From: an uncultured Dehalococcoidia bacterium
GTDB taxonomy: Bacteria > Chloroflexota > Dehalococcoidia > Dehalococcoidales > UBA3254
Direction: 5' to 3'
DNA: 6,668 nucleotides
NCBI GenBank assembly: GCA_903890885.1
Contig: CAITCX010000457.1
Span: 1 to 6,668, forward strand
Shown here: one piece after another, positions 1 to 5,439 of the stretch
How the letters are laid out: every line of letters starts with the position of its first letter
Numbering within the stretch: position 1 is the first letter of the stretch
The notes under the pieces: model-generated
Told to the model about the DNA's origin: nothing
Databases searched by the model: none
Seen by the model: the letters and a program-made list of their open reading frames with translations, nothing else
Program-made: the position numbers and the translations under genes

Positions 1-225
1 GCCGACAGCGATCATCGTGACTGCATCAGATTGACGGCACATCTCCAAAGTATCATCTGAGAGAGCAGTGCCTTCTTTATCTATGGCAATACCTCCGATC
101 AGGCCGTACTTAAGATTAAAACTATGCCCGAAGCGTTTGCCCAACGCTTCCAGAACTTTAACTTCCACATTCATCAGCTCAGGCCCCACGCCGTCACCGG
201 GAAGAACTGCCAATTTAAATTTCAA
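1..225 (-). CDS. leuB: 3-isopropylmalate dehydrogenase, N-terminal 75 residues (partial, runs off window)
   Basis: LeuB oxidatively decarboxylates 3-isopropylmalate with NAD+ to give 2-oxoisocaproate in leucine synthesis; it is a cytoplasmic homodimer of about 360 residues, so roughly a fifth is visible. Seen directly: the N-terminal strand and loop LAVLPGDGVGPEL (residues 5-17), typical of the isocitrate/isopropylmalate dehydrogenase family, then GGIAIDKEGTALSDDTLEMC (about 44-63) and SDAV (66-69), which match LeuB rather than isocitrate dehydrogenase. The start is a TTG at 225-223. It is chosen because an AAAGGAG site lies 8 nt upstream, the product begins just before the first beta strand as in relatives, and no in-frame ATG fits. 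It begins 1 nt after the leuD stop, so translation is probably coupled. One oddity is Thr-Met-Ile (70-72) where relatives usually have Leu-Leu-Gly before AVG. Confidence 0.93.
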   Translation of the reverse strand, partial: MKFKLAVLPGDGVGPELMNVEVKVLEALGKRFGHSFNLKYGLIGGIAIDKEGTALSDDTLEMCRQSDAVTMIAVG

Positions 226-226
226 T

Positions 227-730
227 TTAGGTGCTCCTTTGAGATAATTTATTTTTTGTGAATTCAATCAAACCGCCAGCCTTGATGAGCTCAGACATGA
301 AATCAGGATAAGGTTTAGCGGTAAAGACCAGTCCATTAGATATATTCTTTATTTTGCCGGTGGCTAGGTCAACTTCCAGCTTATCACCGCTTTTAGTTTT
401 TTCCACGCACTCCGGACACTCAAGCAAGGGCAACCCGATGTTGATAGCATTACGGAAGAAAATACGGGCAAAGCTCCTGGCGATGACACAGGATACCCCG
501 GCCGATTTGATAGCCAGCGGAGCATGCTCCCGGGATGAGCCGCAGCCGAAATTAGTATCTGCCATAATAATATCCCCGGGTTTAACTTTCTTAACAAACT
601 GGGCATCAATATCTTCCATGCAATGTTTAGCCAGTTCCAACGGATCCGAAACATTTAAATAACGGGCCGGGATGATGACATCCGTATCCACGTTGGCGCC
701 ATATTTATGGACTTGCCCTTTTAGTATCAT
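227..730 (-). CDS. leuD: Isopropylmalate isomerase small subunit (archaeal-type LeuD/HacB family)
   Basis: This is the small subunit of the LeuCD heterodimer, which interconverts 2- and 3-isopropylmalate by dehydration and rehydration. At 167 residues it belongs to the short archaeal-type class, not the roughly 200-residue proteobacterial class. Visible motifs are NVDTDVIIPARYL (13-25), the substrate-loop segment YLNV (24-27) and the family signature FGCGSSREHAP (61-71). The ATG at 730 has an AGGAGGG site 5 nt upstream. The gene follows leuC after 36 nt and its stop is 1 nt before the leuB start. In this subfamily the residues after YL help set the substrate: as I recall, methanogen homoaconitase small subunits carry YLRT-like loops. 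YLNV lacks that Arg, which fits isopropylmalate. Use of citramalate-derived substrates as well is possible but not shown by the sequence. Confidence 0.95.
   Translation of the reverse strand: MILKGQVHKYGANVDTDVIIPARYLNVSDPLELAKHCMEDIDAQFVKKVKPGDIIMADTNFGCGSSREHAPLAIKSAGVSCVIARSFARIFFRNAINIGLPLLECPECVEKTKSGDKLEVDLATGKIKNISNGLVFTAKPYPDFMSELIKAGGLIEFTKNKLSQRST
234..240 (-). promoter_or_regulatory. Ribosome binding site deciding the leuB TTG start
   Basis: AAAGGAG on the minus strand lies 8 nt upstream of the TTG at 225-223. It falls inside the last codons of leuD. It is the main support for the non-ATG start of leuB. Confidence 0.8.
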
Positions 731-735
731 TTAAA

Positions 736-742
736 CCCTCCT
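736..742 (-). promoter_or_regulatory. Strong ribosome binding site of leuD
   Basis: AGGAGGG on the minus strand, 5 nt before the ATG at 730. It is a near-perfect Shine-Dalgarno match in the 36-nt leuC-leuD gap and fixes the leuD start. Confidence 0.8.
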
Positions 743-766
743 GACAAAGGTAATATTTTCTCTTTT

Positions 767-2017
767 TTACAGGTCTTCCGGCGAGATAATTCGGCCGGCT
801 ATGGCGCTGGCTGCCGCAACCGCCGGGTTAGCCAGATAGACTTCGGATTTAGGGCTACCCATTCTGCCCACAAAATTACGGTTAGTGGTTGAGATGGCCT
901 TCTCACCGGCAGCCAGAATACCCATGTGACCACCCAGGCAGGGGCCGCAGGTGGGAGTGCTGAAAGCCGCTCCGGCCTTAATAAAAGTCTCCACCAGTCC
1001 CAGTTTCATGGCTTCCAGATAGATTTCCTGAGTACCGGGCAATATTATACAGCGCACATTGGGATTGACCTTCTTACCTTTCAAAATTTTAGCGGCTATC
1101 TTCAAGTCTTCCAGACGGCCGTTAGTACAGCTGCCGATGACTGACTGATCTATTTTAATCTCGCCGACCTGGCTTATGGGTTTGGTGTTAGAAGGCAGGT
1201 GCGGGAAGGCCACAACAGGCTCTATTTTAGAGGCATCCCACTCGAAAACCTGGGCATATTCAGCTTCTGCATCCGGCTCATAAACCTTATATTTACGCTT
1301 AGCCCTGGGAGCCAGGTACTCCAGGGTCTTTTTATCAACGCGGAATAAACCAGCTTTAGCCCCGGCCTCAATAGCCATATTGGCGATGGTAAAGCGTCCG
1401 CTCATAGATAGATTGTCAATGGTCTCACCGGTGAACTCCATGGAGGCGTACAAAGCGCCATCCACACCGATCTTGCCGATGGTGTACAATATCAAATCCT
1501 TGCCACTGACCCATTTGTTCAGCTTGCCGTGGAAGACAAATTTGATGGTAGGCGGCACTTTCATCCAGATATCGCCGGTAGCCATGGCCGCAGCGATATC
1601 GGTAGACCCCATACCGGTGGAAAAGGCCCCGATGGCACCATAAGTACAGGTATGAGAATCAGCGCCTACAATGACCTCGCCGGGAAGCACGATGCCCATA
1701 TCCGGCAGCATGACATGTTCGATACCGACCCTACCCACCTCAAAAAAGCCTATTCCCTGCTCACGGGCAAACTCACGGATCAGCTTAACCTGCTCCGCGG
1801 AGTTGATGTCTTTATTGGGAGTGAAATGATCCGGGACCATCATGATTTTCTTAGGATTAAAGACCTTGACGCCCAGCTTGCGAAACTCGCGGATGGCAAT
1901 AGGCGCAGTCACATCATTGGCCATAACCAGATCAACTTTACAGTTAATAAAATCGCCGGCACTGACCTTTTTCTTACCGGAATGGGCAGCCAGGATTTTT
2001 TCGGCTAACGTCATCAT
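767..2017 (-). CDS. leuC: Isopropylmalate isomerase large subunit (archaeal-type LeuC/HacA family)
   Basis: This is the catalytic large subunit of isopropylmalate isomerase, an aconitase-superfamily enzyme with a [4Fe-4S] cluster. Its 416 residues match the short archaeal-type class (about 415-425) rather than the roughly 466-residue enterobacterial LeuC. The three cluster cysteines are visible: C297 in GSCTNGR (295-301), and C357 and C360 in TCGPCLGG. Other family blocks are GADSHTCTYGA (118-128), the segment STTNRNFVGRMG (376-387) and the C-terminal NPAVAAASAIAG. Two ATGs occur in tandem (2017 and 2014). The first is preferred because AGGTGA sits 7 nt upstream of it. It is paired with leuD downstream. 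Homoaconitase or citramalate hydro-lyase activity is an alternative within the family, but the leuA/leuD/leuB neighbours make leucine synthesis the main role. Confidence 0.95.
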   Translation of the reverse strand: MMTLAEKILAAHSGKKKVSAGDFINCKVDLVMANDVTAPIAIREFRKLGVKVFNPKKIMMVPDHFTPNKDINSAEQVKLIREFAREQGIGFFEVGRVGIEHVMLPDMGIVLPGEVIVGADSHTCTYGAIGAFSTGMGSTDIAAAMATGDIWMKVPPTIKFVFHGKLNKWVSGKDLILYTIGKIGVDGALYASMEFTGETIDNLSMSGRFTIANMAIEAGAKAGLFRVDKKTLEYLAPRAKRKYKVYEPDAEAEYAQVFEWDASKIEPVVAFPHLPSNTKPISQVGEIKIDQSVIGSCTNGRLEDLKIAAKILKGKKVNPNVRCIILPGTQEIYLEAMKLGLVETFIKAGAAFSTPTCGPCLGGHMGILAAGEKAISTTNRNFVGRMGSPKSEVYLANPAVAAASAIAGRIISPEDL

Positions 2018-2024
2018 TTTCTTT

Positions 2025-2030
2025 TCACCT
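2025..2030 (-). promoter_or_regulatory. Ribosome binding site of leuC
   Basis: AGGTGA within an A/G-rich stretch on the minus strand, 7 nt before the ATG at 2017 and 10 nt before the in-frame ATG at 2014. It favours the first of the two tandem starts. Confidence 0.65.
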
Positions 2031-2055
2031 TTTCAAAAAATACGTTTCTGTTCTA

Positions 2056-2067
2056 CCTCAAATGAGG
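2056..2067. repeat. Short inverted repeat in the leuA-leuC gap
   Basis: CCTCA-AA-TGAGG is a perfect 5-bp dyad around a 2-nt centre. It lies in the 88-nt gap (2018-2105), the longest in the cluster. As RNA it could form only a 4-bp stem with a 4-nt loop, and no U-run follows it on the transcribed strand, so it is not a terminator. It could be a protein-binding dyad, or chance. Confidence 0.3.
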
Positions 2068-2088
2068 CGAGAATAAAATCATCAATGT

Positions 2089-2098
2089 GAAAGCTTTC
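2089..2098. repeat. 10-bp palindrome just downstream of leuA
   Basis: GAAAGCTTTC is a perfect 10-bp palindrome lying 8 nt beyond the leuA stop. It has no spacer and cannot form a stable RNA hairpin as a whole. Function is unknown, and a palindrome of this size can arise by chance. Confidence 0.25.
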
Positions 2099-2105
2099 GC
2101 TGTAC

Positions 2106-3629
2106 TTACTTCTTATTGGTACGGTTGACGGATAACAGGCGATTCAAGGCATTCATATAAGCCTTAGCGCTGGCCACGATAATATCCGTATCTGCGCCGC
2201 GGCCGGTATAAGTGACCCCATCGCTCTCAATCCTTATCAAAACCTCACCCTGGGCATCAATGCCCTCAGTAACGGACTTGACCGCAAATTCCGTCAGTTT
2301 ATTGGACACGCCCACAATACGGTTGATAGCCTTATAAACGGCATCCACCGGACCAGTACCCAGGGCAGCGTCTGCCAGCGTTTCTCCGTCCGGCCCGCTC
2401 AAGCGAACAGCCGCAGTAGGCATACCGTTGCCGCAGGATACCTGCACCATCAGCAACCGGTACACCTCGGAGACAGTGCGCTTTTGCTGGGCAACTACCG
2501 ACTCAATGTCTTTATCGGTGACTTCCTTTTTCTTATCAGCCAGTTCTTTAAAGGCCTGAAAAGCCTTAGCCAGGTCTTGTTCATCCAGGTGGTACCCCAG
2601 CTCAGCCAGTCTTTCCTTAAAGGCATGGCGGCCGCTCAGTTTACCCAGAACCAGGCTGCTGGCAGTAATACCGACGTCCCTGGGATCCATGATTTCGTAG
2701 GTGATGGGCAGCTTGATAACGCCATCCTGGTGAATACCGGACTGATGGCGGAAAGCATTAGCGCCCACGATGGCTTTATTGGGTTGAACCATAAACCCGG
2801 TCAACTCACTAACCAGGCGACTGGTGCTATAGATGTGAGTGGTATCAATCCCCGTGCTCAGTTTATAAAAGTCCTTGCGAGTCCTGATAGCCATGACAAT
2901 CTCTTCCAGAGAGGCATTACCAGCCCTTTCTCCGATGCCGTTTATGGTGCATTCCACCTGCCGGGCACCACGCCGGACAGCTTCCAGGCTATTAGCAACG
3001 GCCAGCCCCAAATCATTATGACAATGCACGCTGACCACCGCTTTTTCGATATTAGGCACATTTTTGAAGATGCCCTCTATACGTTTGCCCCATTCCTGAG
3101 GAATGGCATAGCCAACCGTATCCGGAATGTTAACCGTGGTGGCTCCGGCATCAATGACAGCCTCCAGTATCTGATACAGGAATTCTATATTGGTCCGACT
3201 GGCATCCATCGGCGAAAACTCAATATCGGTGGTATACTTGACCGCCTTAGCCACCATTTCGCGGGACGTCTGCAATATCTCTTCCCGACTCTTCTTCAAC
3301 TGATGCAGCATGTGAATATCAGATGAAGAAAGGAAGATATGGATGCGCGGCTGGGCAGCTCCTTTGATGGCTTCCCAGGCGCGATCTATAGCCTGCGGAT
3401 TGGCATGAGACAAACCACAAATAGAGGAATTGCGCACTTCCTTTGAAATGAGCTTGACGGCATCAAAATCACCGGGCGAACTGATGGGAAAACCAGCTTC
3501 AATAACATCCACTTTCAGCTTTTCCAGCTGCCTGGCAATCTCCAGCTTTTCCTGAATATTCAGCGTGCCCCCGGCTGCCTGCTCGCCATCTCTCAAGGTT
3601 GTATCGAATACAATTACTCTATCTTTCAT
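2106..3629 (-). CDS. leuA: 2-isopropylmalate synthase
   Basis: LeuA condenses 2-oxoisovalerate with acetyl-CoA, the committed step to leucine. Its 507 residues fit the family. The N-terminal TIM barrel opens with DTTLRDGEQ (9-17), including the catalytic/metal pair R13-D14. The metal ligands H202 and H204 lie in VHCHNDLGLA, and N238 lies in GERAGNAS. HQSGIHQDG (295-303) is the linker-region signature. Residues from about 390 to the end form the LeuA regulatory domain where leucine feedback normally acts, ending in GRGADTDIIVASAKAYMNAL. SSSDIHM (101-107) is typical of LeuA rather than citramalate synthase. Oddities are Ala-Ala-Gly after GEQ instead of Ser-Pro-Gly, and Met141 in FSPMDASRT where most homologues have Glu. 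The ATG at 3629 has only a weak GAGAG site 5 nt upstream. The gene starts 15 nt after the small gene ends. Confidence 0.95.
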   Translation of the reverse strand: MKDRVIVFDTTLRDGEQAAGGTLNIQEKLEIARQLEKLKVDVIEAGFPISSPGDFDAVKLISKEVRNSSICGLSHANPQAIDRAWEAIKGAAQPRIHIFLSSSDIHMLHQLKKSREEILQTSREMVAKAVKYTTDIEFSPMDASRTNIEFLYQILEAVIDAGATTVNIPDTVGYAIPQEWGKRIEGIFKNVPNIEKAVVSVHCHNDLGLAVANSLEAVRRGARQVECTINGIGERAGNASLEEIVMAIRTRKDFYKLSTGIDTTHIYSTSRLVSELTGFMVQPNKAIVGANAFRHQSGIHQDGVIKLPITYEIMDPRDVGITASSLVLGKLSGRHAFKERLAELGYHLDEQDLAKAFQAFKELADKKKEVTDKDIESVVAQQKRTVSEVYRLLMVQVSCGNGMPTAAVRLSGPDGETLADAALGTGPVDAVYKAINRIVGVSNKLTEFAVKSVTEGIDAQGEVLIRIESDGVTYTGRGADTDIIVASAKAYMNALNRLLSVNRTNKK

Positions 3630-3644
3630 GGCCGCTCTCTTTGT

Positions 3645-3848
3645 CTACTTGATTTTCCAGGCCCGTCCGGTATCGGCGTCTATCCTGTACTCCATCTCTC
3701 TAACCGGAGAACCCCAGGTAATACGCACGATCCAGACAGTCGACATCCTCTGTGCATTCATCTTAACCGCAATACCATACGGATAAATTTGTCTAAACTC
3801 GTAAAGCGCAACCGCTTTGGCCTCGTCTACATTTTCAATTTTTGGCAT
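3645..3848 (-). CDS. Small protein of unknown function, PepSY-like, inside the ilv-leu operon
   Basis: I do not recognise this 67-residue product from any named gene. The sequence shows an amphipathic N-terminal helix (IENVDEAKAVALYEFRQIYP, 4-23), then beta-type segments around 37-45 (TVWIVRITW) and 51-66, closing with EYRIDADTGRAWKIK (53-67). Helix, strands and a final 'D-x-x-TG-x' turn resemble a single PepSY domain, usually an extracytoplasmic or inhibitor-like fold of about 60 residues. There is no signal peptide or membrane segment, so this copy should be cytoplasmic, and it is mildly basic. The ATG at 3848 has only a weak GGGG site 8 nt upstream. It is very likely a real gene: it lies exactly 15 nt from both ilvC and leuA on the same strand and would otherwise leave a 234-nt hole in a tight operon. 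A regulatory or assembly role for neighbouring enzymes is speculation. Confidence 0.75.
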   Translation of the reverse strand: MPKIENVDEAKAVALYEFRQIYPYGIAVKMNAQRMSTVWIVRITWGSPVREMEYRIDADTGRAWKIK

Positions 3849-3863
3849 ATTCTACGCCCCGGT

Positions 3864-4865
3864 TTATTTTTTGGGCTCCTTCAGCCAGGACATCATGGAG
3901 CGTAATTCTTTACCTACTTCTTCAATCAGGTGTTCTTCATTCTGACGTCTTAAGGAACTAAAGACCGGATGGCCGGCTTGATTTTCCAGAATCCATTCCC
4001 TGGCAAAACGGCCGTCCTGAATCTCGGCCAGAATCTCCTGCATCTCTTCACGGGTTTCATCGGTGATAATTCTGGGTCCGCGGGTATAATCGCCATACTC
4101 GGCGGTATCACTTACTGAGAAGCGCATCCAGCCCAGGCCGCCCTTGTAAATAAGATCGACAATCAACTTTAACTCATGCAAACATTCAAAATAGGCGATC
4201 TCAGGCTGATACCCGGCCATAACCAGGGTCTCAAAACCGGCTTTGATCAACTCGGACACACCGCCACAAAGGACAACCTGCTCACCAAAGAGATCCGTTT
4301 CGGTCTCTTCCGTGAAAGTGGTTTCCAGTACGCCGGCACGAGCGCTGCCGAGACCCTTGGCATATGCCAGGGCGATCTCTTTAGCTTTACCGGTGGCATC
4401 CTGCTCAATGGCGATCAAAGCCGGAGCGCCGGATCCCTCGGTGAAGACCTGGCGGACCATGTGACCGGGAGATTTGGGGGCGATCATGGTCACATCCACA
4501 TTCTTGGGTGGAACAATTTGGCCGTAGCGAATATTAAAGCCGTGAGCAAACATCAACATTTTACCAGCGGTCAAGTTTTTCTCGATTGATTCGATGTAGA
4601 CGGCTTTCTGAGTCACATCCGGAACCAGCATGACTATGATATCGGCCTGCTTGGCCAATTCAGTGGCAGTCATCACGGTAAAACCAGCCGCTTTGGCGGC
4701 TTTCCAGCCAGCCGAGCCTTTAGCATCAGCAATGATAACCTGAACTCCGCTATCTTTAAGATTGAGAGCATGAGCGTGGCCCTGGCTGCCGTATCCGATA
4801 ATACCGATGGTTTTGCCCTTTAAATACTTTAAATCCGCATCCTTGTCATAATAAATAGTCGCCAT
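3864..4865 (-). CDS. ilvC: Ketol-acid reductoisomerase, class I, with atypical cofactor loop
   Basis: IlvC rearranges and reduces acetolactate (or acetohydroxybutyrate) to the dihydroxy acid for valine, leucine and isoleucine. The 333 residues match the short class I enzyme with one C-terminal knotted domain. The Rossmann fingerprint is GYGSQGHAHALN (24-35). Catalytic His108 lies in FAHGFN and K131 in APKSPGH. The Mg2+ ligands are D191 and E195 (ETDLFGEQ) plus E227 and E231 (ECLHE), and S252 lies in SDTAEYG. The beta2-alphaB loop reads ADAKGSAGW (46-54) where typical NADPH enzymes read GLRxGSxSW. The phosphate-contacting Arg and second Ser are Ala48 and Gly53, and Asp47 ends the strand, suggesting NADH or dual cofactor use (inference). 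The ATG at 4865 has an AGGAGGAG site 9 nt upstream. The gene follows ilvN after 61 nt. Confidence 0.96.
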   Translation of the reverse strand: MATIYYDKDADLKYLKGKTIGIIGYGSQGHAHALNLKDSGVQVIIADAKGSAGWKAAKAAGFTVMTATELAKQADIIVMLVPDVTQKAVYIESIEKNLTAGKMLMFAHGFNIRYGQIVPPKNVDVTMIAPKSPGHMVRQVFTEGSGAPALIAIEQDATGKAKEIALAYAKGLGSARAGVLETTFTEETETDLFGEQVVLCGGVSELIKAGFETLVMAGYQPEIAYFECLHELKLIVDLIYKGGLGWMRFSVSDTAEYGDYTRGPRIITDETREEMQEILAEIQDGRFAREWILENQAGHPVFSSLRRQNEEHLIEEVGKELRSMMSWLKEPKK

Positions 4866-4874
4866 GAATAATAT

Positions 4875-4882
4875 CTCCTCCT
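4875..4882 (-). promoter_or_regulatory. Strong ribosome binding site of ilvC
   Basis: AGGAGGAG on the minus strand, 9 nt before the ATG at 4865. With the leuD site it is the strongest Shine-Dalgarno match in the cluster, in line with high translation of a slow, abundant enzyme. Confidence 0.8.
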
Positions 4883-4926
4883 TAATTACGGTGGCAGCCA
4901 GCTATATTTTTTTAGCCGACTCCATA

Positions 4927-5439
4927 CTATTTTGATTCTTCATCTTCAATTGCAACACCGCAGGTCATCGCAATCCTGCCAGTGCGGACCAACTCCTTAA
5001 TGCCAAAGGGTTTAAGGAGATCAAGAAGCGATTCTATTTTGTCTTCTGTACCGGTAATCTCAACGGTCAGGAAATCCCGGGTTACATCGACAATCTCCGC
5101 CCTGAAAATATCGACGATCTGGATTATCTCACTGCGGGCGGCGGAAGGGGCCTTGACCTTTATCAAGGCCAGCTCACGGATCACGATATTCTTATCGGTA
5201 AGATCAGTAACATTGACCACTTCCAAGACTTTACCCATCAACTGTTTTCTGACCTGCTCGACCATGGTGGGAGTACCGTTCACCACAAAAGTGATGCGGG
5301 AACAGTTGGACATTTCGCTGCTACCCACAGCAATACTGTCAATATTAAAACCGCGCCTTCTGAAGAGGCTGACCATACGATTCAAAACGCCTGGCTTGTC
5401 CTCTACCAGAGCTACTAAGGTGTGTTTTGTTGAGACCAT
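4927..5439 (-). CDS. ilvN: Acetolactate synthase small (regulatory) subunit
   Basis: This subunit activates the IlvB catalytic subunit and confers feedback inhibition by valine. The 170 residues contain an N-terminal ACT domain (about 6-80), opening with VALVEDKPGVLNRMVSLFRR, and the acetolactate synthase small-subunit C-terminal domain (about 85-165). G17 (in KPGVL) and N32 (in GFNID) align with Gly14 and Asn29 of E. coli IlvH, positions tied to valine binding, so valine sensitivity is probably retained (inference). The ATG at 5439 has GAGGTG 5 nt upstream, and the start lies inside the 3' end of ilvB, overlapping it by 25 nt in another frame. This implies translational coupling that would keep subunit amounts balanced. 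An ATG at 5443-5441 is out of frame and too close to the ribosome site. Confidence 0.96.
   Translation of the reverse strand: MVSTKHTLVALVEDKPGVLNRMVSLFRRRGFNIDSIAVGSSEMSNCSRITFVVNGTPTMVEQVRKQLMGKVLEVVNVTDLTDKNIVIRELALIKVKAPSAARSEIIQIVDIFRAEIVDVTRDFLTVEITGTEDKIESLLDLLKPFGIKELVRTGRIAMTCGVAIEDEESK

Noticed and set aside
1529..2008. Plus-strand open frame of 159 codons opposite leuC
   Set aside because: It is a shadow of leuC, rich in His, Gly and Asp as a frame artefact, with no ribosome site and no recognisable motif.
2018..2105. Internal sigma-70 promoter before leuC
   Set aside because: TTGATG- and TTGAGG-like boxes exist, but no suitable -10 element stands 16-18 nt from either.
2484..3326. 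Plus-strand open frame of 280 codons opposite leuA
   Set aside because: It lies wholly antisense to a clear leuA with intact motifs, has no Shine-Dalgarno site before its ATG, and its translation resembles no protein family.
4899..4918. Possible hairpin (GCTA/TAGC core) in the ilvN-ilvC gap as a terminator
   Set aside because: The stem is only about 4-6 bp with a wobble pair and an A-rich loop, and no U-run follows on the transcribed strand. The ilvC ribosome site follows directly.
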